DNA from: Mycolicibacterium sarraceniae
GTDB taxonomy: Bacteria; Actinomycetota; Actinomycetes; Mycobacteriales; Mycobacteriaceae
Assembly (NCBI RefSeq): GCF_010731875.1
Contig: NZ_AP022595.1
Location: forward strand, 1,240,001 to 1,304,000
Direction: 5' to 3'
Length of the DNA stretch: 64,000 nt
In this document: in pieces, positions 17,551 through 27,094 of the stretch
Numbering within the stretch: the stretch's first letter is position 1
Layout: each line of letters opens with the position of its first letter
Program-made: the position numbers and the translations under genes
Notes under the pieces: model-generated
Told to the model about the DNA's origin: nothing
The model's database searches: none
The model's input: the letters and a program-made list of their open reading frames with translations, nothing else

Positions 17551-18747
17551 TCAGCCCAATGACGCGAGCGCCCGCACGAGCTGATCGACTTCGGCCAGTG
17601 TCGAGTAGTGCGCTAGCCCGACGGTGACCGCGCCGCCGATGTCGTCGACGCCGATCAGATCCAGAACCCGCGAATTGGCATTGGAGACGGCCAGGATTCC
17701 ATTATCGGCCAACCGCTGGACCACCCGCTCGGCGGGTACGCCGGTGACCGCGAAACTGGCCACCGGGATGTGCACCTCGGGCCGGCCGATCACCATCACC
17801 AGCGGTAGCGACCGCAGCGATGTCATGAGGTAGTCGAACAATCCGCCGAGGTAAGAACCCGCGGATTGCATTGACAGCGCGAGCCTTTCGCGGCGGGTGC
17901 CGCGCGCTGACTCGTCCAGACCGGCCAGGTATTCGATGCTGGCGACCACACCGGCCAGCAGGCCGTACTGGTGCCCGCCCAATTCCAGCCGAGCCGGACC
18001 ACTGGCGTGCGGGTCCATCGACACCGATCCGAACGTGTCGATCAGTGAGGGGTTACGGAACACCAGTGCGCCGATCGGCGGGCCGCCCCAGGCCGACGCG
18101 TTGAGCGCGACCACATCGGCTTCGATCTCATCGATGTCCAACAGCTGATACGGCGCCGCCGCCGAGTGGTCCACCACGACCAGCCCGCTGACGTCATGCA
18201 CAAGTTTGGTGACCGCCCCGACGTCGGTGATCGTGCCCAGCGTCGATGACGCCGAGGACATGGCCACCAACTTGGTGGGCGGCGTGATCAGGCTTTCCCA
18301 CTGCCACGATGGCAGCTCGCCGGTTTCGATATCGACCTCGGCCCATTTGACCTTGGCCCCGTACCGGCTGGCCGCGCGCAGCCACGGCGCGACGTTTGCC
18401 TCATCGTCGAGCCGGCTGACAACCACCTCGTAGCCGATCCCAGCCCGTGAGGAGGACGCGTCGGCCAGTGACGTCAGCAGGACCGAGCGGTCGGAGCCAA
18501 GCACCACCCCGCCCGGATCGCCGTTGACCAGATCGGCCACCGCCCGGCGGGCGGCTTCCAACACCGCCACGGAGCGCCGCGCTGCCGGGTGGGGGCTGGC
18601 CGTATTGGGCACCGAACCGCGGAATGCCGTCGACACCGTGGTAGCCACCGACTCGGGAATCAACATCCCGGCCTGAGCGTCGAAGCGCATCCACCCATCG
18701 CCCAGCGCTGGGTGCAGACCACGCACCCGGGCGACGTCGTATGCCAT
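17551..18747 (-). CDS. Class-V aminotransferase-fold protein lacking the PLP lysine (Rv3778c-like)
   Basis: The 398-residue protein aligns with SufS/CsdA cysteine desulfurases ([26 protein letters not shown]). At the place of the Schiff-base lysine (SGHKLYGPTGIG in SufS) it reads [12 protein letters not shown], and there is no lysine at all after residue 181. The pocket Gln of DGAQ is also replaced. So ordinary PLP chemistry looks impossible, although Asp193 that would contact the pyridine nitrogen is kept. ATG 18747 (MAYDVARV) is the natural start. Convergent with the quinone oxidoreductase gene. Confidence 0.8.
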   Translation of the reverse strand: MAYDVARVRGLHPALGDGWMRFDAQAGMLIPESVATTVSTAFRGSVPNTASPHPAARRSVAVLEAARRAVADLVNGDPGGVVLGSDRSVLLTSLADASSSRAGIGYEVVVSRLDDEANVAPWLRAASRYGAKVKWAEVDIETGELPSWQWESLITPPTKLVAMSSASSTLGTITDVGAVTKLVHDVSGLVVVDHSAAAPYQLLDIDEIEADVVALNASAWGGPPIGALVFRNPSLIDTFGSVSMDPHASGPARLELGGHQYGLLAGVVASIEYLAGLDESARGTRRERLALSMQSAGSYLGGLFDYLMTSLRSLPLVMVIGRPEVHIPVASFAVTGVPAERVVQRLADNGILAVSNANSRVLDLIGVDDIGGAVTVGLAHYSTLAEVDQLVRALASLG

Positions 18748-18845
18748 GGAGCCCACCTTAAAGCGTTGGCGATTCCGCGATCGAGACAGCAATGGCGCCG
18801 GCGGTCCCCCAAGGACAGGATCACCTGGCCCGCCATACTAGTCCA

Positions 18846-20825
18846 GTGAGCTTCGTGTTCGGACTGATGATCGCGGTCTTGCTGCTGATCCTGCCGGGTG
18901 CGGTGGTGGCGGCGGCCGGGCGGCTGAGTTGGCCCGTCGCGCTCGGGGTGGGCCCGGTGCTGACGTACGGCGTTGTGGGCCTGGCCATCATCCCGTTTGG
19001 CGCGATCGGCATCCGGTGGAACACCTGGACGGCATTGCTGGCACTGGCCATCGTGACGGCGGCGGTACTTGGTTTGCGGATTCCGCTCGGCCGGTACCGG
19101 GCCACCAATCCGACCACCGCCGCGGTGTCACTGTGGCCTGCGCTGACGGTGGCCGCCGGAGTGATCCTGGGCGCACTGTCCATCGCCCTGGCGGCCTGGC
19201 TCGGCATGCCGCACTGGCAGTCGATCCCGAGTAACTGGGATTCGGTCTGGCATGCCAACACCATCCGCTGGATCCTCGACACCGGACAGGCGTCGTCGAC
19301 CCACATGGGTGAGCTGCGCAACGTCGAAACCCACGCCGCTCTCTATTACCCCTCGGTGTTTCACGCGCTGGGCGCCGTCCTGGCCCAGCTGATCGGCGCC
19401 GCACCGACCACCGCCTACACGTTGAGCTCACTGGCGGGGGCGGTGTGGCTGTTCCCGCTCAGCGCCGCGCTGCTGACCTGGCAGCTGTTGCGTCCCCGCA
19501 CGTCGCAGTGGCGTACGGCAGGAGCGGCCGCCACCGCGGCCGCGCTGTCGGCGTCGTTCACCGCGGTGCCCTACGTCGAATTCGACACTGCCTCGATGCC
19601 GAACATGGTGGCGTACGGCCTCGCGGTGCCGACGTTCGTGCTAATCGTGTCGTCGTTGCAGCACCGGGACCGCATCCCGCTGGCGGTGCTGGCGTTGATC
19701 GGTGTGTTCTCGGTGCACATCACCGGTGGCGCGGTCGTCGTCACGTTCGTGGTGGCGTGGTGGCTGCTGGACGCACTGTGGCGTCCGGTGCAGGGACGGC
19801 TGCGCGACTTCATCACGCTGGTCGCGATCGCCGTCCCGTCGCTGGCGGTGCTGCTCCCGCAGTTCCTCGGGGTGCTGCAACAGGCCGAGGTGATCGCCGG
19901 GCACGCCTTCGTCACGCATCTGAGCCGTAAGCGGACGCTGTTCAACGCGATCGTCCAGCACACCCGGCACCTCAACGACTTTCCGATCCAGAACATCCTG
20001 ATCGCCCTCGCCGGGATCGGCTTCCTGCTGCTGCTCACCAAGCGCATCTGGTGGCCGGCCGCGGTGTGGCTGCTGATGGTGGTGTCGATCGTGCATTCGG
20101 GGGTGCCATTCGGCGGCCCGATCGGGGCGATCATCGGCAAGTACAGCGACCTGTTCTACAGTGACCCGCGCCGACTGTCCGCGGTGGTGACGCTGCTGCT
20201 GACGCCGATGGCCGGGATCGCTCTGTACGCTGCGGCGCTGCTGGTCGTGGCCGGTGCCCGCCGGCTGACGCAACGATGGGCCGCCGCGAGGGATCCTGAC
20301 CGCGGATTCTGGATCGGCGCCACAGCGGTGCTGCTACTGGCCGTCACCATCGGTTTGGCCTGGCACTACTTCCCTCGGCACCGCTACCTGATGGGCGAGA
20401 AGTACGACAGGGTGATGATCGACAGCAAGGATTTGGAAGCGATGGCCTACCTGGCCAGCTTGCCCGGCGCCCGCGACACTCTGATCGGCAACGCCAACAC
20501 CGATGGCACGGCCTGGATGTACGCAGTGGCCGATCTGCACCCGCTGTGGACGCACTACGACTACCCCGTGCAACAGGGACCGGGCTACCACCGCTTCATC
20601 TTCTGGGCCTATGCCGACGACGCCGACCGCGATCCGCGGATCGCGGAGTCCGTTAAGGCACTGAACATCCGATACGTGCTGACGGGTAGCCGGGTCGTCC
20701 GCGGGTTCGTCATGCCCGACGGACTAGTGTCACTAGACAAGTCCAAGTCGTGGGCGAAGATCTACGACAACGGCGAAGCTCGCATCTACCAATGGCGCGG
20801 ATCTTCGCCACCGGGCACCCAATAA
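18846..20825 (+). CDS. Polytopic membrane protein, Rv3779 homologue (polyprenyl-P-mannose synthesis)
   Basis: From GTG 18846 the 659-residue protein has more than ten hydrophobic helices, an extracytoplasmic loop (WDSVWHANTIRWILDTG) with acidic residues typical of GT-C enzymes, and a soluble C-terminal domain of about 150 residues. It is collinear with M. tuberculosis Rv3779, reported to have polyprenyl-phosphomannosyl synthase activity. Bpa and the galactan export genes follow, as in M. tuberculosis. Confidence 0.8.
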   Translation: MSFVFGLMIAVLLLILPGAVVAAAGRLSWPVALGVGPVLTYGVVGLAIIPFGAIGIRWNTWTALLALAIVTAAVLGLRIPLGRYRATNPTTAAVSLWPALTVAAGVILGALSIALAAWLGMPHWQSIPSNWDSVWHANTIRWILDTGQASSTHMGELRNVETHAALYYPSVFHALGAVLAQLIGAAPTTAYTLSSLAGAVWLFPLSAALLTWQLLRPRTSQWRTAGAAATAAALSASFTAVPYVEFDTASMPNMVAYGLAVPTFVLIVSSLQHRDRIPLAVLALIGVFSVHITGGAVVVTFVVAWWLLDALWRPVQGRLRDFITLVAIAVPSLAVLLPQFLGVLQQAEVIAGHAFVTHLSRKRTLFNAIVQHTRHLNDFPIQNILIALAGIGFLLLLTKRIWWPAAVWLLMVVSIVHSGVPFGGPIGAIIGKYSDLFYSDPRRLSAVVTLLLTPMAGIALYAAALLVVAGARRLTQRWAAARDPDRGFWIGATAVLLLAVTIGLAWHYFPRHRYLMGEKYDRVMIDSKDLEAMAYLASLPGARDTLIGNANTDGTAWMYAVADLHPLWTHYDYPVQQGPGYHRFIFWAYADDADRDPRIAESVKALNIRYVLTGSRVVRGFVMPDGLVSLDKSKSWAKIYDNGEARIYQWRGSSPPGTQ

Positions 20826-20854
20826 CAATGGGACACGAAGGAACCTTCACTTCC

Positions 20855-21361
20855 ATGACGACGAACACAGACGACGACAGCATCGAGATCATCACCGGAC
20901 TCGAGGGCGACGACGCCGAGGGACGCTCCGTCACCGACCTGGTGGAGCAGCCGGCGAAGGTGATGCGAATCGGCACCATGATCAAGCAGCTGCTCGAAGA
21001 GGTGCGGGCCGCACCGCTGGACGACGCAAGCCGCAGCCGGCTGCGCGAGATCCACGCGACGTCCATCCGCGAGCTCGAAGACGGCCTGGCCCCCTCGCTG
21101 CGCGAGGAACTCGAACGGCTGGCGCTGCCATTCAGCGATGACTCCATCCCGTCGGATGCCGAGCTGCGTATCGCGCAGGCACAACTGGTCGGCTGGCTCG
21201 AGGGTCTGTTCCACGGAATCCAGACCGCGTTGTTCGCCCAGCAGATGGCTGCCCGCGCGCAACTGGAGCACACGCGCGGCGGCCAGGGTGCGCTTCCCCC
21301 TGGCATCGCCCAGGCCGGTCCGCCCGGAGCCCCCGGTCACAGCACCGGGCAGTACCTGTAG
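20855..21361 (+). CDS. bpa: Bacterial proteasome activator Bpa/PafE
   Basis: The 168-residue protein matches Rv3780 strongly (TDLVEQPAKVMRIGTMIKQL; SDAELRIAQAQLVGWLEG) and forms the four-helix bundle that assembles as a dodecameric ring. The last residues are GQYL, the motif that docks into the 20S proteasome alpha ring and opens the gate without ATP. The variable N-terminus suggests ATG 20855, with GAAGGA about 12 bases upstream; ATG 20828 is possible. Confidence 0.93.
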   Translation: MTTNTDDDSIEIITGLEGDDAEGRSVTDLVEQPAKVMRIGTMIKQLLEEVRAAPLDDASRSRLREIHATSIRELEDGLAPSLREELERLALPFSDDSIPSDAELRIAQAQLVGWLEGLFHGIQTALFAQQMAARAQLEHTRGGQGALPPGIAQAGPPGAPGHSTGQYL

Positions 21362-21369
21362 TCACCACG

Positions 21370-22194
21370 GTGGCTGCTGACGACCCTTTCATCGAAACCC
21401 GCGACGCCTGGGTCGAGTTTCCGATCTTCGACGCCAAGACGCGTTCGCTGAAGAAGACGTTCCTGGGTGCGGCCGGCGGTGCGATCGGGCGCAACACTGA
21501 AAACGTCGTCGTCATCGAAGCGCTGCGGGACATCACGTTGTCGCTGAAGATGGGCGACCGGGTTGGCCTAGTGGGCCACAACGGCGCGGGCAAGTCCACG
21601 CTGCTGCGGCTGCTGTCGGGGATCTACGAACCGACCCGCGGTTCGGCCACGGTCCGCGGCCGGGTGGCACCCGTCTTCGACCTCGGCGTCGGGATGGATC
21701 CGGAGATCTCCGGCTACGAGAACATCATCATCCGCGGCCTGTTCCTGGGACAGACGCGCAAGCAGATGGCGGCCAAGGTCGACGAGATCGCCGACTTCAC
21801 CGAGCTCGGCGAATACCTGTCGATGCCACTGCGGACCTACTCCACCGGTATGCGGGTGCGGCTGGCCATGGGTGTGGTCACCAGCATCGACCCCGAGATC
21901 CTGTTGCTCGACGAGGGCATCGGCGCGGTGGACGCCGACTTCCTCAAGAAGGCGCAGTCGCGATTGCAGAGCCTGGTCGAACGATCCGGAATCCTGGTCT
22001 TCGCCAGCCATTCCAACGAGTTTCTGGCACGGCTGTGCAAGAACGCGATGTGGATCGACCACGGCACCATCAAGATGGCCGGCGGCATCGAAGACGTGGT
22101 GCGGGCTTACGAGGGTGAGGACGCCGCACGGCATGTGCGGGAGGTGCTCGAGGAGCACAAGAGCGACTGGTCGGACGGGGTCGCCACCCCGTGA
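21370..22194 (+). CDS. wzt: Galactan ABC exporter ATPase Wzt (Rv3781)
   Basis: The 274-residue ATPase has Walker A GHNGAGKST, the signature STGMRVRLAMG in place of LSGGQ, and Walker B ILLLDEGIGAVD. It lacks the C-terminal carbohydrate-binding domain found in some O-antigen Wzt proteins. It starts at GTG just after bpa, and its stop overlaps glfT1 (GTGA). With Wzm it is proposed to flip decaprenyl-linked galactan. Confidence 0.93.
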   Translation: MAADDPFIETRDAWVEFPIFDAKTRSLKKTFLGAAGGAIGRNTENVVVIEALRDITLSLKMGDRVGLVGHNGAGKSTLLRLLSGIYEPTRGSATVRGRVAPVFDLGVGMDPEISGYENIIIRGLFLGQTRKQMAAKVDEIADFTELGEYLSMPLRTYSTGMRVRLAMGVVTSIDPEILLLDEGIGAVDADFLKKAQSRLQSLVERSGILVFASHSNEFLARLCKNAMWIDHGTIKMAGGIEDVVRAYEGEDAARHVREVLEEHKSDWSDGVATP

Positions 22195-23075
22195 CCGACA
22201 AGGTGTGCGCGGTCGTCGTGACGCATCGCCGTCCCGATGAGCTGGCCAAGTCGCTGGACGCCCTGAGTACGCAAACCCGCATGGTCGACCATCTGATCGT
22301 CGTCGACAACGATCGCGATGACCGGGTGCGTGACCTGGTCGCCGGCCAGCCAATCCCGTCGACCTACCTCGGTTCACGCCGAAACCTCGGTGGGGCAGGC
22401 GGATTCGCGTTGGGCATGCTGCACGCCCTGACGCTGGGCGCGGACTGGGTGTGGCTGGCCGACGATGACGGGCGCCCCGAGGGACCGTCGGTTTTGGCCA
22501 CCCTGCTCGATTGCGCTTCACGGCACGGATTGGCCGAGGTGTCGCCAATGGTGTGCGATATCGAAGACCCAGACCGGTTCGCTTTTCCGGTACGCCAAGG
22601 CCTGACCTGGCATCGACATCCGCACGAACTGAACGGCGAAGATCTGCTTCGCGGCTACGCATCGCTGTTCAACGGTGCGCTGTTCCGCGCCGAGGCGCTG
22701 GAAGCTGTTGGCCTACCAGATTTCCGGCTCTTCATCCGCGGCGACGAGGTGGACATGCACCGGCGGCTGGTGTTGTCGGGTCTACCGTTCGGCACGTGCC
22801 TGAAAGCGACGTATCTGCACCCGCACGGCAGCGACGAGTTCAAGCCGATCCTCGGCGGGCGCATGCACACTCAGTATCCGGACGATCCGACCAAGCGATT
22901 CTTCACCTACCGCAACCGCGGCTACCTGCAGGCCCAGCGCGGTCAACGCAAGCTGGCGCCGCAGGAGTGGGTGCGATTCGGATGGTTCTTCTTAGTGCAG
23001 CGCCGGGATCCGGCGGGGTTCGCCGAGTGGGTTCGATTGCGGCGCATGGGTAGGCGCGAAAGGTTCAGCAGATGA
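22191..23075 (+). CDS. glfT1: Galactofuranosyltransferase GlfT1
   Basis: The 294-residue GT2 enzyme has the nucleotide-binding VVVTHRRPDEL at the N-terminus, a VVDNDRDD element, the metal-binding WLADDDGRP, and a catalytic region around FIRGDEVDMHRR. By homology to Rv3782 it adds the first two galactofuranoses to the decaprenyl-PP-GlcNAc-Rha linker at the cytosolic face. It sits between the two transporter genes with 4-base overlaps, consistent with coupled synthesis and export. Confidence 0.94.
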   Translation: MTDKVCAVVVTHRRPDELAKSLDALSTQTRMVDHLIVVDNDRDDRVRDLVAGQPIPSTYLGSRRNLGGAGGFALGMLHALTLGADWVWLADDDGRPEGPSVLATLLDCASRHGLAEVSPMVCDIEDPDRFAFPVRQGLTWHRHPHELNGEDLLRGYASLFNGALFRAEALEAVGLPDFRLFIRGDEVDMHRRLVLSGLPFGTCLKATYLHPHGSDEFKPILGGRMHTQYPDDPTKRFFTYRNRGYLQAQRGQRKLAPQEWVRFGWFFLVQRRDPAGFAEWVRLRRMGRRERFSR

Positions 23076-23902
23076 CGTTCATTGACGCCGCGGCCCAGTC
23101 GAAGACCTTCCGTCGCGCGTGGGGTGATCTGGCCGACGGATACCGCAAGCGCGAACTGTGGCTGCACCTGGGCTGGCAGGACATCAAGCAGAAGTACCGT
23201 CGCTCGGTGCTCGGCCCGTTCTGGATCACGATCGCCACTGGAACGACCGCCGTCGCGATGGGCGCGCTGTACTCGCAGCTGTTTCACCTCGAGCTGTCCG
23301 AGCATCTGCCCTATGTGACGCTGGGACTGATCATCTGGAACATGATCAACGCCGCGATCCTCGAGGGCTCCGACGTGTTCATCGCCAACGAGGGTTTGAT
23401 CAAACAGCTGCCGACGCCGTTGAGCGTGCACGTGTATCGGCTGGTGTGGCGGCAGATGATTCTGTTCGCGCACAACATCGTCATCTACGTGGTGATCGCG
23501 ATCATCTTTCCGAAGCACTGGACGTGGCCCGACCTGGCGGCGATCCCGGCGTTGCTGTTGATCATGCTGAACTGCGTGTGGGTGTCGTTCTGCTTCGGCA
23601 TCCTGGCCACCCGCTACCGCGATATCGGTCCGCTGCTGTTCTCGATCGTGCAGCTGTTGTTCTTCATGACGCCGATCATCTGGAACGACAACACACTTCA
23701 GCAGCAGGGCGCCGGACAGTGGGCGAAGATCATCGAGCTCAACCCGCTGCTGCACTATCTCGACATCCTGCGGGCTCCCCTGCTGGGCGCCGACCAACAC
23801 TGGCGACACTGGGCCGTCGTGATAGCGCTGACCGTGATCGGCTGGGTGGTCGCGGCATTCGCGCTGCGGCAATATCGCGCGCGCGTGCCGTACTGGGTCT
23901 AG
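23072..23902 (+). CDS. wzm: Galactan ABC exporter permease Wzm (Rv3783)
   Basis: The 276-residue protein has an amphipathic N-terminal stretch (DLADGYRKRELWLHLG) and six hydrophobic helices of the ABC-2 polysaccharide exporter type. The conserved KQKYRRSVLGPFW coupling segment is typical. ATGA overlap with glfT1. It forms the channel for lipid-linked galactan with Wzt. Confidence 0.93.
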   Translation: MTFIDAAAQSKTFRRAWGDLADGYRKRELWLHLGWQDIKQKYRRSVLGPFWITIATGTTAVAMGALYSQLFHLELSEHLPYVTLGLIIWNMINAAILEGSDVFIANEGLIKQLPTPLSVHVYRLVWRQMILFAHNIVIYVVIAIIFPKHWTWPDLAAIPALLLIMLNCVWVSFCFGILATRYRDIGPLLFSIVQLLFFMTPIIWNDNTLQQQGAGQWAKIIELNPLLHYLDILRAPLLGADQHWRHWAVVIALTVIGWVVAAFALRQYRARVPYWV

Positions 23903-24074
23903 CCGCGGGTGGCCGCGGGCTCCGCACTATTCGCCGCGTCGCTGGCCGAGGACGGACCGCCACCCGACCGCTTCCTGGTCGGGCTCGGTCGACATAGCGC
24001 GTAGACCGAACCGTCACCGATGTCCTGAGACATCACAACATCAATTGTCAGACCCTGGTGGCATACTCGCACAC

Positions 24075-25475
24075 ATGTTCGATGCCAGGTTGGGGGATAT
24101 GAGCGATGCGGCGGCGGTGGATGCCATCGTCGACGAAGCCCGACTGGAAGCTCAAGCTGCGGCGCGACGGTTGGCGAGGATCGCCGGATTGGTGGCGCAG
24201 CGGTGTTCCGATGATGAGCGAGCGCATTGGGCCTGCGATGCGTGGGACGCCCTCGCCGCCGAGCTGTCAGCCGCACTGGCGGTGACCCACGGCCGGGCAT
24301 CGGCGGAGATGACGCTGGCGATGTCGCTGCGCCATCGGTTCCCCCGGGTGGGCGCCCTGTTCCTGGCTGGAGAGCTCAGTTATCGGGTGTGCGAGGCGAT
24401 CGTGGATCGCACCTACCTAGTACAAGACCGAGGCATCATCGCGATCCTGGATCGGGCAATCGCTGAGGACGCCGTGGCGTGGGGTCCGATGTCCAAGCTG
24501 AAACTGCAGCGGGCGATCGACTACTGGGTGGATCGTTACGACCCCGGTGCCGTGCGCCGCACCCGCGCTTGGGTGCGGGATCGCGATATCGTCGTCGATA
24601 CGCGCCATGCCCATGACGGGGTCGTCGAGATCCGGGGATCAGTCCAGCAGACTGACGGTGTCGTGATCGAACGCCGGTTGACGCAGATGGCGCACGCCGT
24701 GTGTGAGGACGATCCCCGAACGATCGGGCAGCGCCGCGCCGATGCGATGGGGGCGATCGCCGCCGGCTCGGATCATCTGGCCTGCCTGTGCGGCAACCGC
24801 GACTGCCCCGCCGCCGAACCCGACGGGCGCGCGGCCAGTGTGGTCGTGCACGTGGTGGCCGACGCGGATGTCCTTGACGCCCAATCTGATCCAGCCATGC
24901 ACGGCGAAGAGCCCGCGGCAGGTGGGGTGCTGACCGGCAATCGCGGAATCGTGCCCGCGCCGCTGTTGGCCGAACTCATCCGCTCTGGCGCGAAAGTCCG
25001 CCGCCTGCGCCGCCCGAGTGACGATCCCGAACCGCAGTATCGGCCCTCAACAGCGTTGGATGAGTTCGTCAGGATGCGGGACATGACCTGCCGCTACCCG
25101 CACTGCGATATGCCCGCCGAGTATTGCGATGTCGACCACACCATCCCCTGGCCGTGGGGACCCACCCACGCTTCAAACCTGGCGTGCAAATGCCGAAAAC
25201 ACCACCTGCTCAAGACCTTCTGGGCCGGCTGGGATGATCAACAAGACCCCGATGGCACGATCACGTGGACCTCACCAGGTGGCAGAATCTATCGCACTCA
25301 ACCCGGAAGCCGCCTGCTCATCCCGCGCTGGAACGTCACCACCGCAACACTGCCCGCACCAGTCGGCGAACCCCCGCCCACCATCGGGCTCATGATGCCC
25401 ACCCGACGAAAAACCCGCGCCGCCCAACGCGCCTACCGCATCGCCGCCGAACGCAACCGCCCACCACCGTTCTAA
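24075..25475 (+). CDS. DUF222 / HNH endonuclease domain protein (13E12 family)
   Basis: The 466-residue protein has a DUF222 N-terminal half and a C-terminal HNH nuclease domain (RYPHCDMPAEYCDVDHTIPW, then KCRKHHLL) with Cys and His ligands. It belongs to the 13E12 repeat family that is multicopy in mycobacteria. The biological role is unknown. It interrupts the cell-wall cluster between wzm and the Rv3789 gene. I found no terminal repeats, so mobility is not shown. Confidence 0.85.
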   Translation: MFDARLGDMSDAAAVDAIVDEARLEAQAAARRLARIAGLVAQRCSDDERAHWACDAWDALAAELSAALAVTHGRASAEMTLAMSLRHRFPRVGALFLAGELSYRVCEAIVDRTYLVQDRGIIAILDRAIAEDAVAWGPMSKLKLQRAIDYWVDRYDPGAVRRTRAWVRDRDIVVDTRHAHDGVVEIRGSVQQTDGVVIERRLTQMAHAVCEDDPRTIGQRRADAMGAIAAGSDHLACLCGNRDCPAAEPDGRAASVVVHVVADADVLDAQSDPAMHGEEPAAGGVLTGNRGIVPAPLLAELIRSGAKVRRLRRPSDDPEPQYRPSTALDEFVRMRDMTCRYPHCDMPAEYCDVDHTIPWPWGPTHASNLACKCRKHHLLKTFWAGWDDQQDPDGTITWTSPGGRIYRTQPGSRLLIPRWNVTTATLPAPVGEPPPTIGLMMPTRRKTRAAQRAYRIAAERNRPPPF

Positions 25476-25906
25476 CTGGGGTATGCCCCGTGCTCGGGCT
25501 CCGGCCCGAAGACAAACCGCCTGCCGGACATATCGTTCGGAGTGATGCGCACGAAGCGCAGCTTCTCGGTCGCGATCCACGGTAAGAGCTGTGCCCGGTC
25601 CGCTTCGTGGATCTCATCGGCTGCGGTCAGCACCTGCGCAGTCCCGCGAATGACGACACTCCAACCCTCGACCACGTTGTGATCGTCGACTTCGAAAAGC
25701 ACCTTGTCATTCATCACGGTGCCGAAAAGCTTTGTGCCTTCGGCAGTCCGGAAAAGCACCGTGTGCCCCTGAGTCACGAAGTTGACCGGGAAGATCTCCA
25801 GCTCACCGCCGACGTTCGTCACCAGCCGGCCCAGCGCGACGCTCTTCAGCAGCTCCCAGCTCTCATCCTCGCTGAGTACCGTGATCGGGTCGTGTTCGCC
25901 TGTCAT
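25472..25906 (-). CDS. PPOX-fold flavin/F420-binding protein
   Basis: From ATG 25906 the 144-residue protein shows the pyridoxamine-phosphate-oxidase split-barrel pattern (LLKSVALGRLVTNVGGELEIFPVNFV; EVDDHNVVEGWSVVIRG). Members bind FMN, F420 or haem. The product cannot be assigned further. Its 3' end overlaps the end of the HNH gene by 4 bases on the opposite strand. Confidence 0.8.
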   Translation of the reverse strand: MTGEHDPITVLSEDESWELLKSVALGRLVTNVGGELEIFPVNFVTQGHTVLFRTAEGTKLFGTVMNDKVLFEVDDHNVVEGWSVVIRGTAQVLTAADEIHEADRAQLLPWIATEKLRFVRITPNDMSGRRFVFGPEPEHGAYPS

Positions 25907-25970
25907 ACGCGGATTATCCCTCGGCAACTACTACGCGCATAGGGTCCAACGGCCTTCCGGACGAGGCCGT

Positions 25971-26609
25971 TCAGTCCGTCAGCGTGGCCAACTCGGCACG
26001 CAGATTGCCTTGCGCCAGCGGTTCCCATTCGCGGCGCGCGTACTCGGTGCGAAACACACCAGGCCCGCCGAGCAGGGCCACCAGGACCTGCACGCGTCCG
26101 CGGCGAAACACATCGTCGGGCACGTGCTGGTACTCAGCGCGGATGGCCGCGGTGTTGCGCTCGTAGTGTTCCCTGGAAACGGCGAGGGCCGCCAGGTCCG
26201 CATCGGAGAGAACCTCGCCGTTGTGGTCGCCGGGCGCGGGGTCATGCGTAATGGTCAACCGCACCAGGCGCGCGACTTCGTCGACCAGTTGGGGTGCCAA
26301 CCCCAGCCGCGACAGGTCCTGCTCGGCGCGGCGGGCGCTGCGCTCCTCGTCGTCGGGCAGCCCGGCGTACACCGCATCGTGGTACCAGGCGGCGAGGCGG
26401 ACAGCGTCGGGATCGTCGGCGAATTCCGCCAGCTCCTCCACGTGGCTGAGAATGCCGCGCAGGTGCTCGACGGAGTGGTAGCGGCGGTGCGGTTCGGTCC
26501 AGGAGGCGACCAGGTCGCGTCCGACCGCGGCTACCGCCGGGTTGTCGATGTGCCGGGACAGCAGCGTCGCCCAGGCGTCAACCAGATCCTGCACATGACC
26601 ATGGTGCAC
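25971..26609 (-). CDS. HD-domain metal-dependent phosphohydrolase (COG4339)
   Basis: The 212-residue protein has HD-family metal ligands: RRYHSVEHL, WYHDAVY and LTITHD, in order. The family resembles predicted nucleotide phosphohydrolases, but substrates are unknown. It is divergent from the Rv3789 gene, with 47 bases between the starts. Confidence 0.8.
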   Translation of the reverse strand: MHHGHVQDLVDAWATLLSRHIDNPAVAAVGRDLVASWTEPHRRYHSVEHLRGILSHVEELAEFADDPDAVRLAAWYHDAVYAGLPDDEERSARRAEQDLSRLGLAPQLVDEVARLVRLTITHDPAPGDHNGEVLSDADLAALAVSREHYERNTAAIRAEYQHVPDDVFRRGRVQVLVALLGGPGVFRTEYARREWEPLAQGNLRAELATLTD

Positions 26610-26656
26610 CGCCCCGCCGGCAAGAGCGAAGCGGCCTGGGTAAGTAAGCTTCCGGC

Positions 26657-27067
26657 GTGTCCGAAGTAGCCCCGTCGACGCCCCTGAGCCTCAAGACCCA
26701 GGTGGTGCGCTTCATCCTTACCGGCGGGCTGTCGGCGTGCGTGGATTTCGGGCTCTACGTGCTGTTTCTCAAGCTCGGGCTGCAGGTCAATGTGGCCAAA
26801 ACGCTCAGCTTCATCGCCGGCACCACCACCGCCTATCTGATCAACCGGCGGTGGACGTTCCAGGCGCCGCCCAGTACGGCCCGGTTCATCGCCGTGATCG
26901 CCCTTTATGCGCTGACCTACGCGGTCCAGGTCGGCATCAATTACCTGTTCTACGTCAAGTTCGCCGGCCAGCCGTGGCAGGTCCCGGTGGCCTTCGTGAT
27001 CGCGCAGGGCACCGCCACCGTCATCAACTTTGTAGTCCAGCGAGCAGTGATATTCCGGTTGAAGTAG
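26657..27067 (+). CDS. GtrA-like membrane protein, Rv3789 homologue
   Basis: The 136-residue protein starts at GTG and has four hydrophobic helices with the GtrA signature ([25 protein letters not shown]). The M. tuberculosis counterpart Rv3789 supports arabinan priming, proposed as a recruiter for AftA or a carrier for decaprenyl-phosphoryl-arabinose. It opens the dprE1-embB gene run, 27 bp before dprE1. Confidence 0.88.
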   Translation: MSEVAPSTPLSLKTQVVRFILTGGLSACVDFGLYVLFLKLGLQVNVAKTLSFIAGTTTAYLINRRWTFQAPPSTARFIAVIALYALTYAVQVGINYLFYVKFAGQPWQVPVAFVIAQGTATVINFVVQRAVIFRLK

Positions 27068-27094
27068 TCCCGCCGGGTAACCTTTGGCACTGAC

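Noticed and set aside
23903..24074. Minus-strand peptide ending near 23899 (DGSVYALCRPSPTRKRSGG)
   Set aside because: It could be the tail of a lost gene, but the frame overlaps the start of the HNH gene, and I recognise no family.
25782..26669. 295-codon plus-strand frame
   Set aside because: Antisense to both the PPOX and HD genes, with no recognisable domain.
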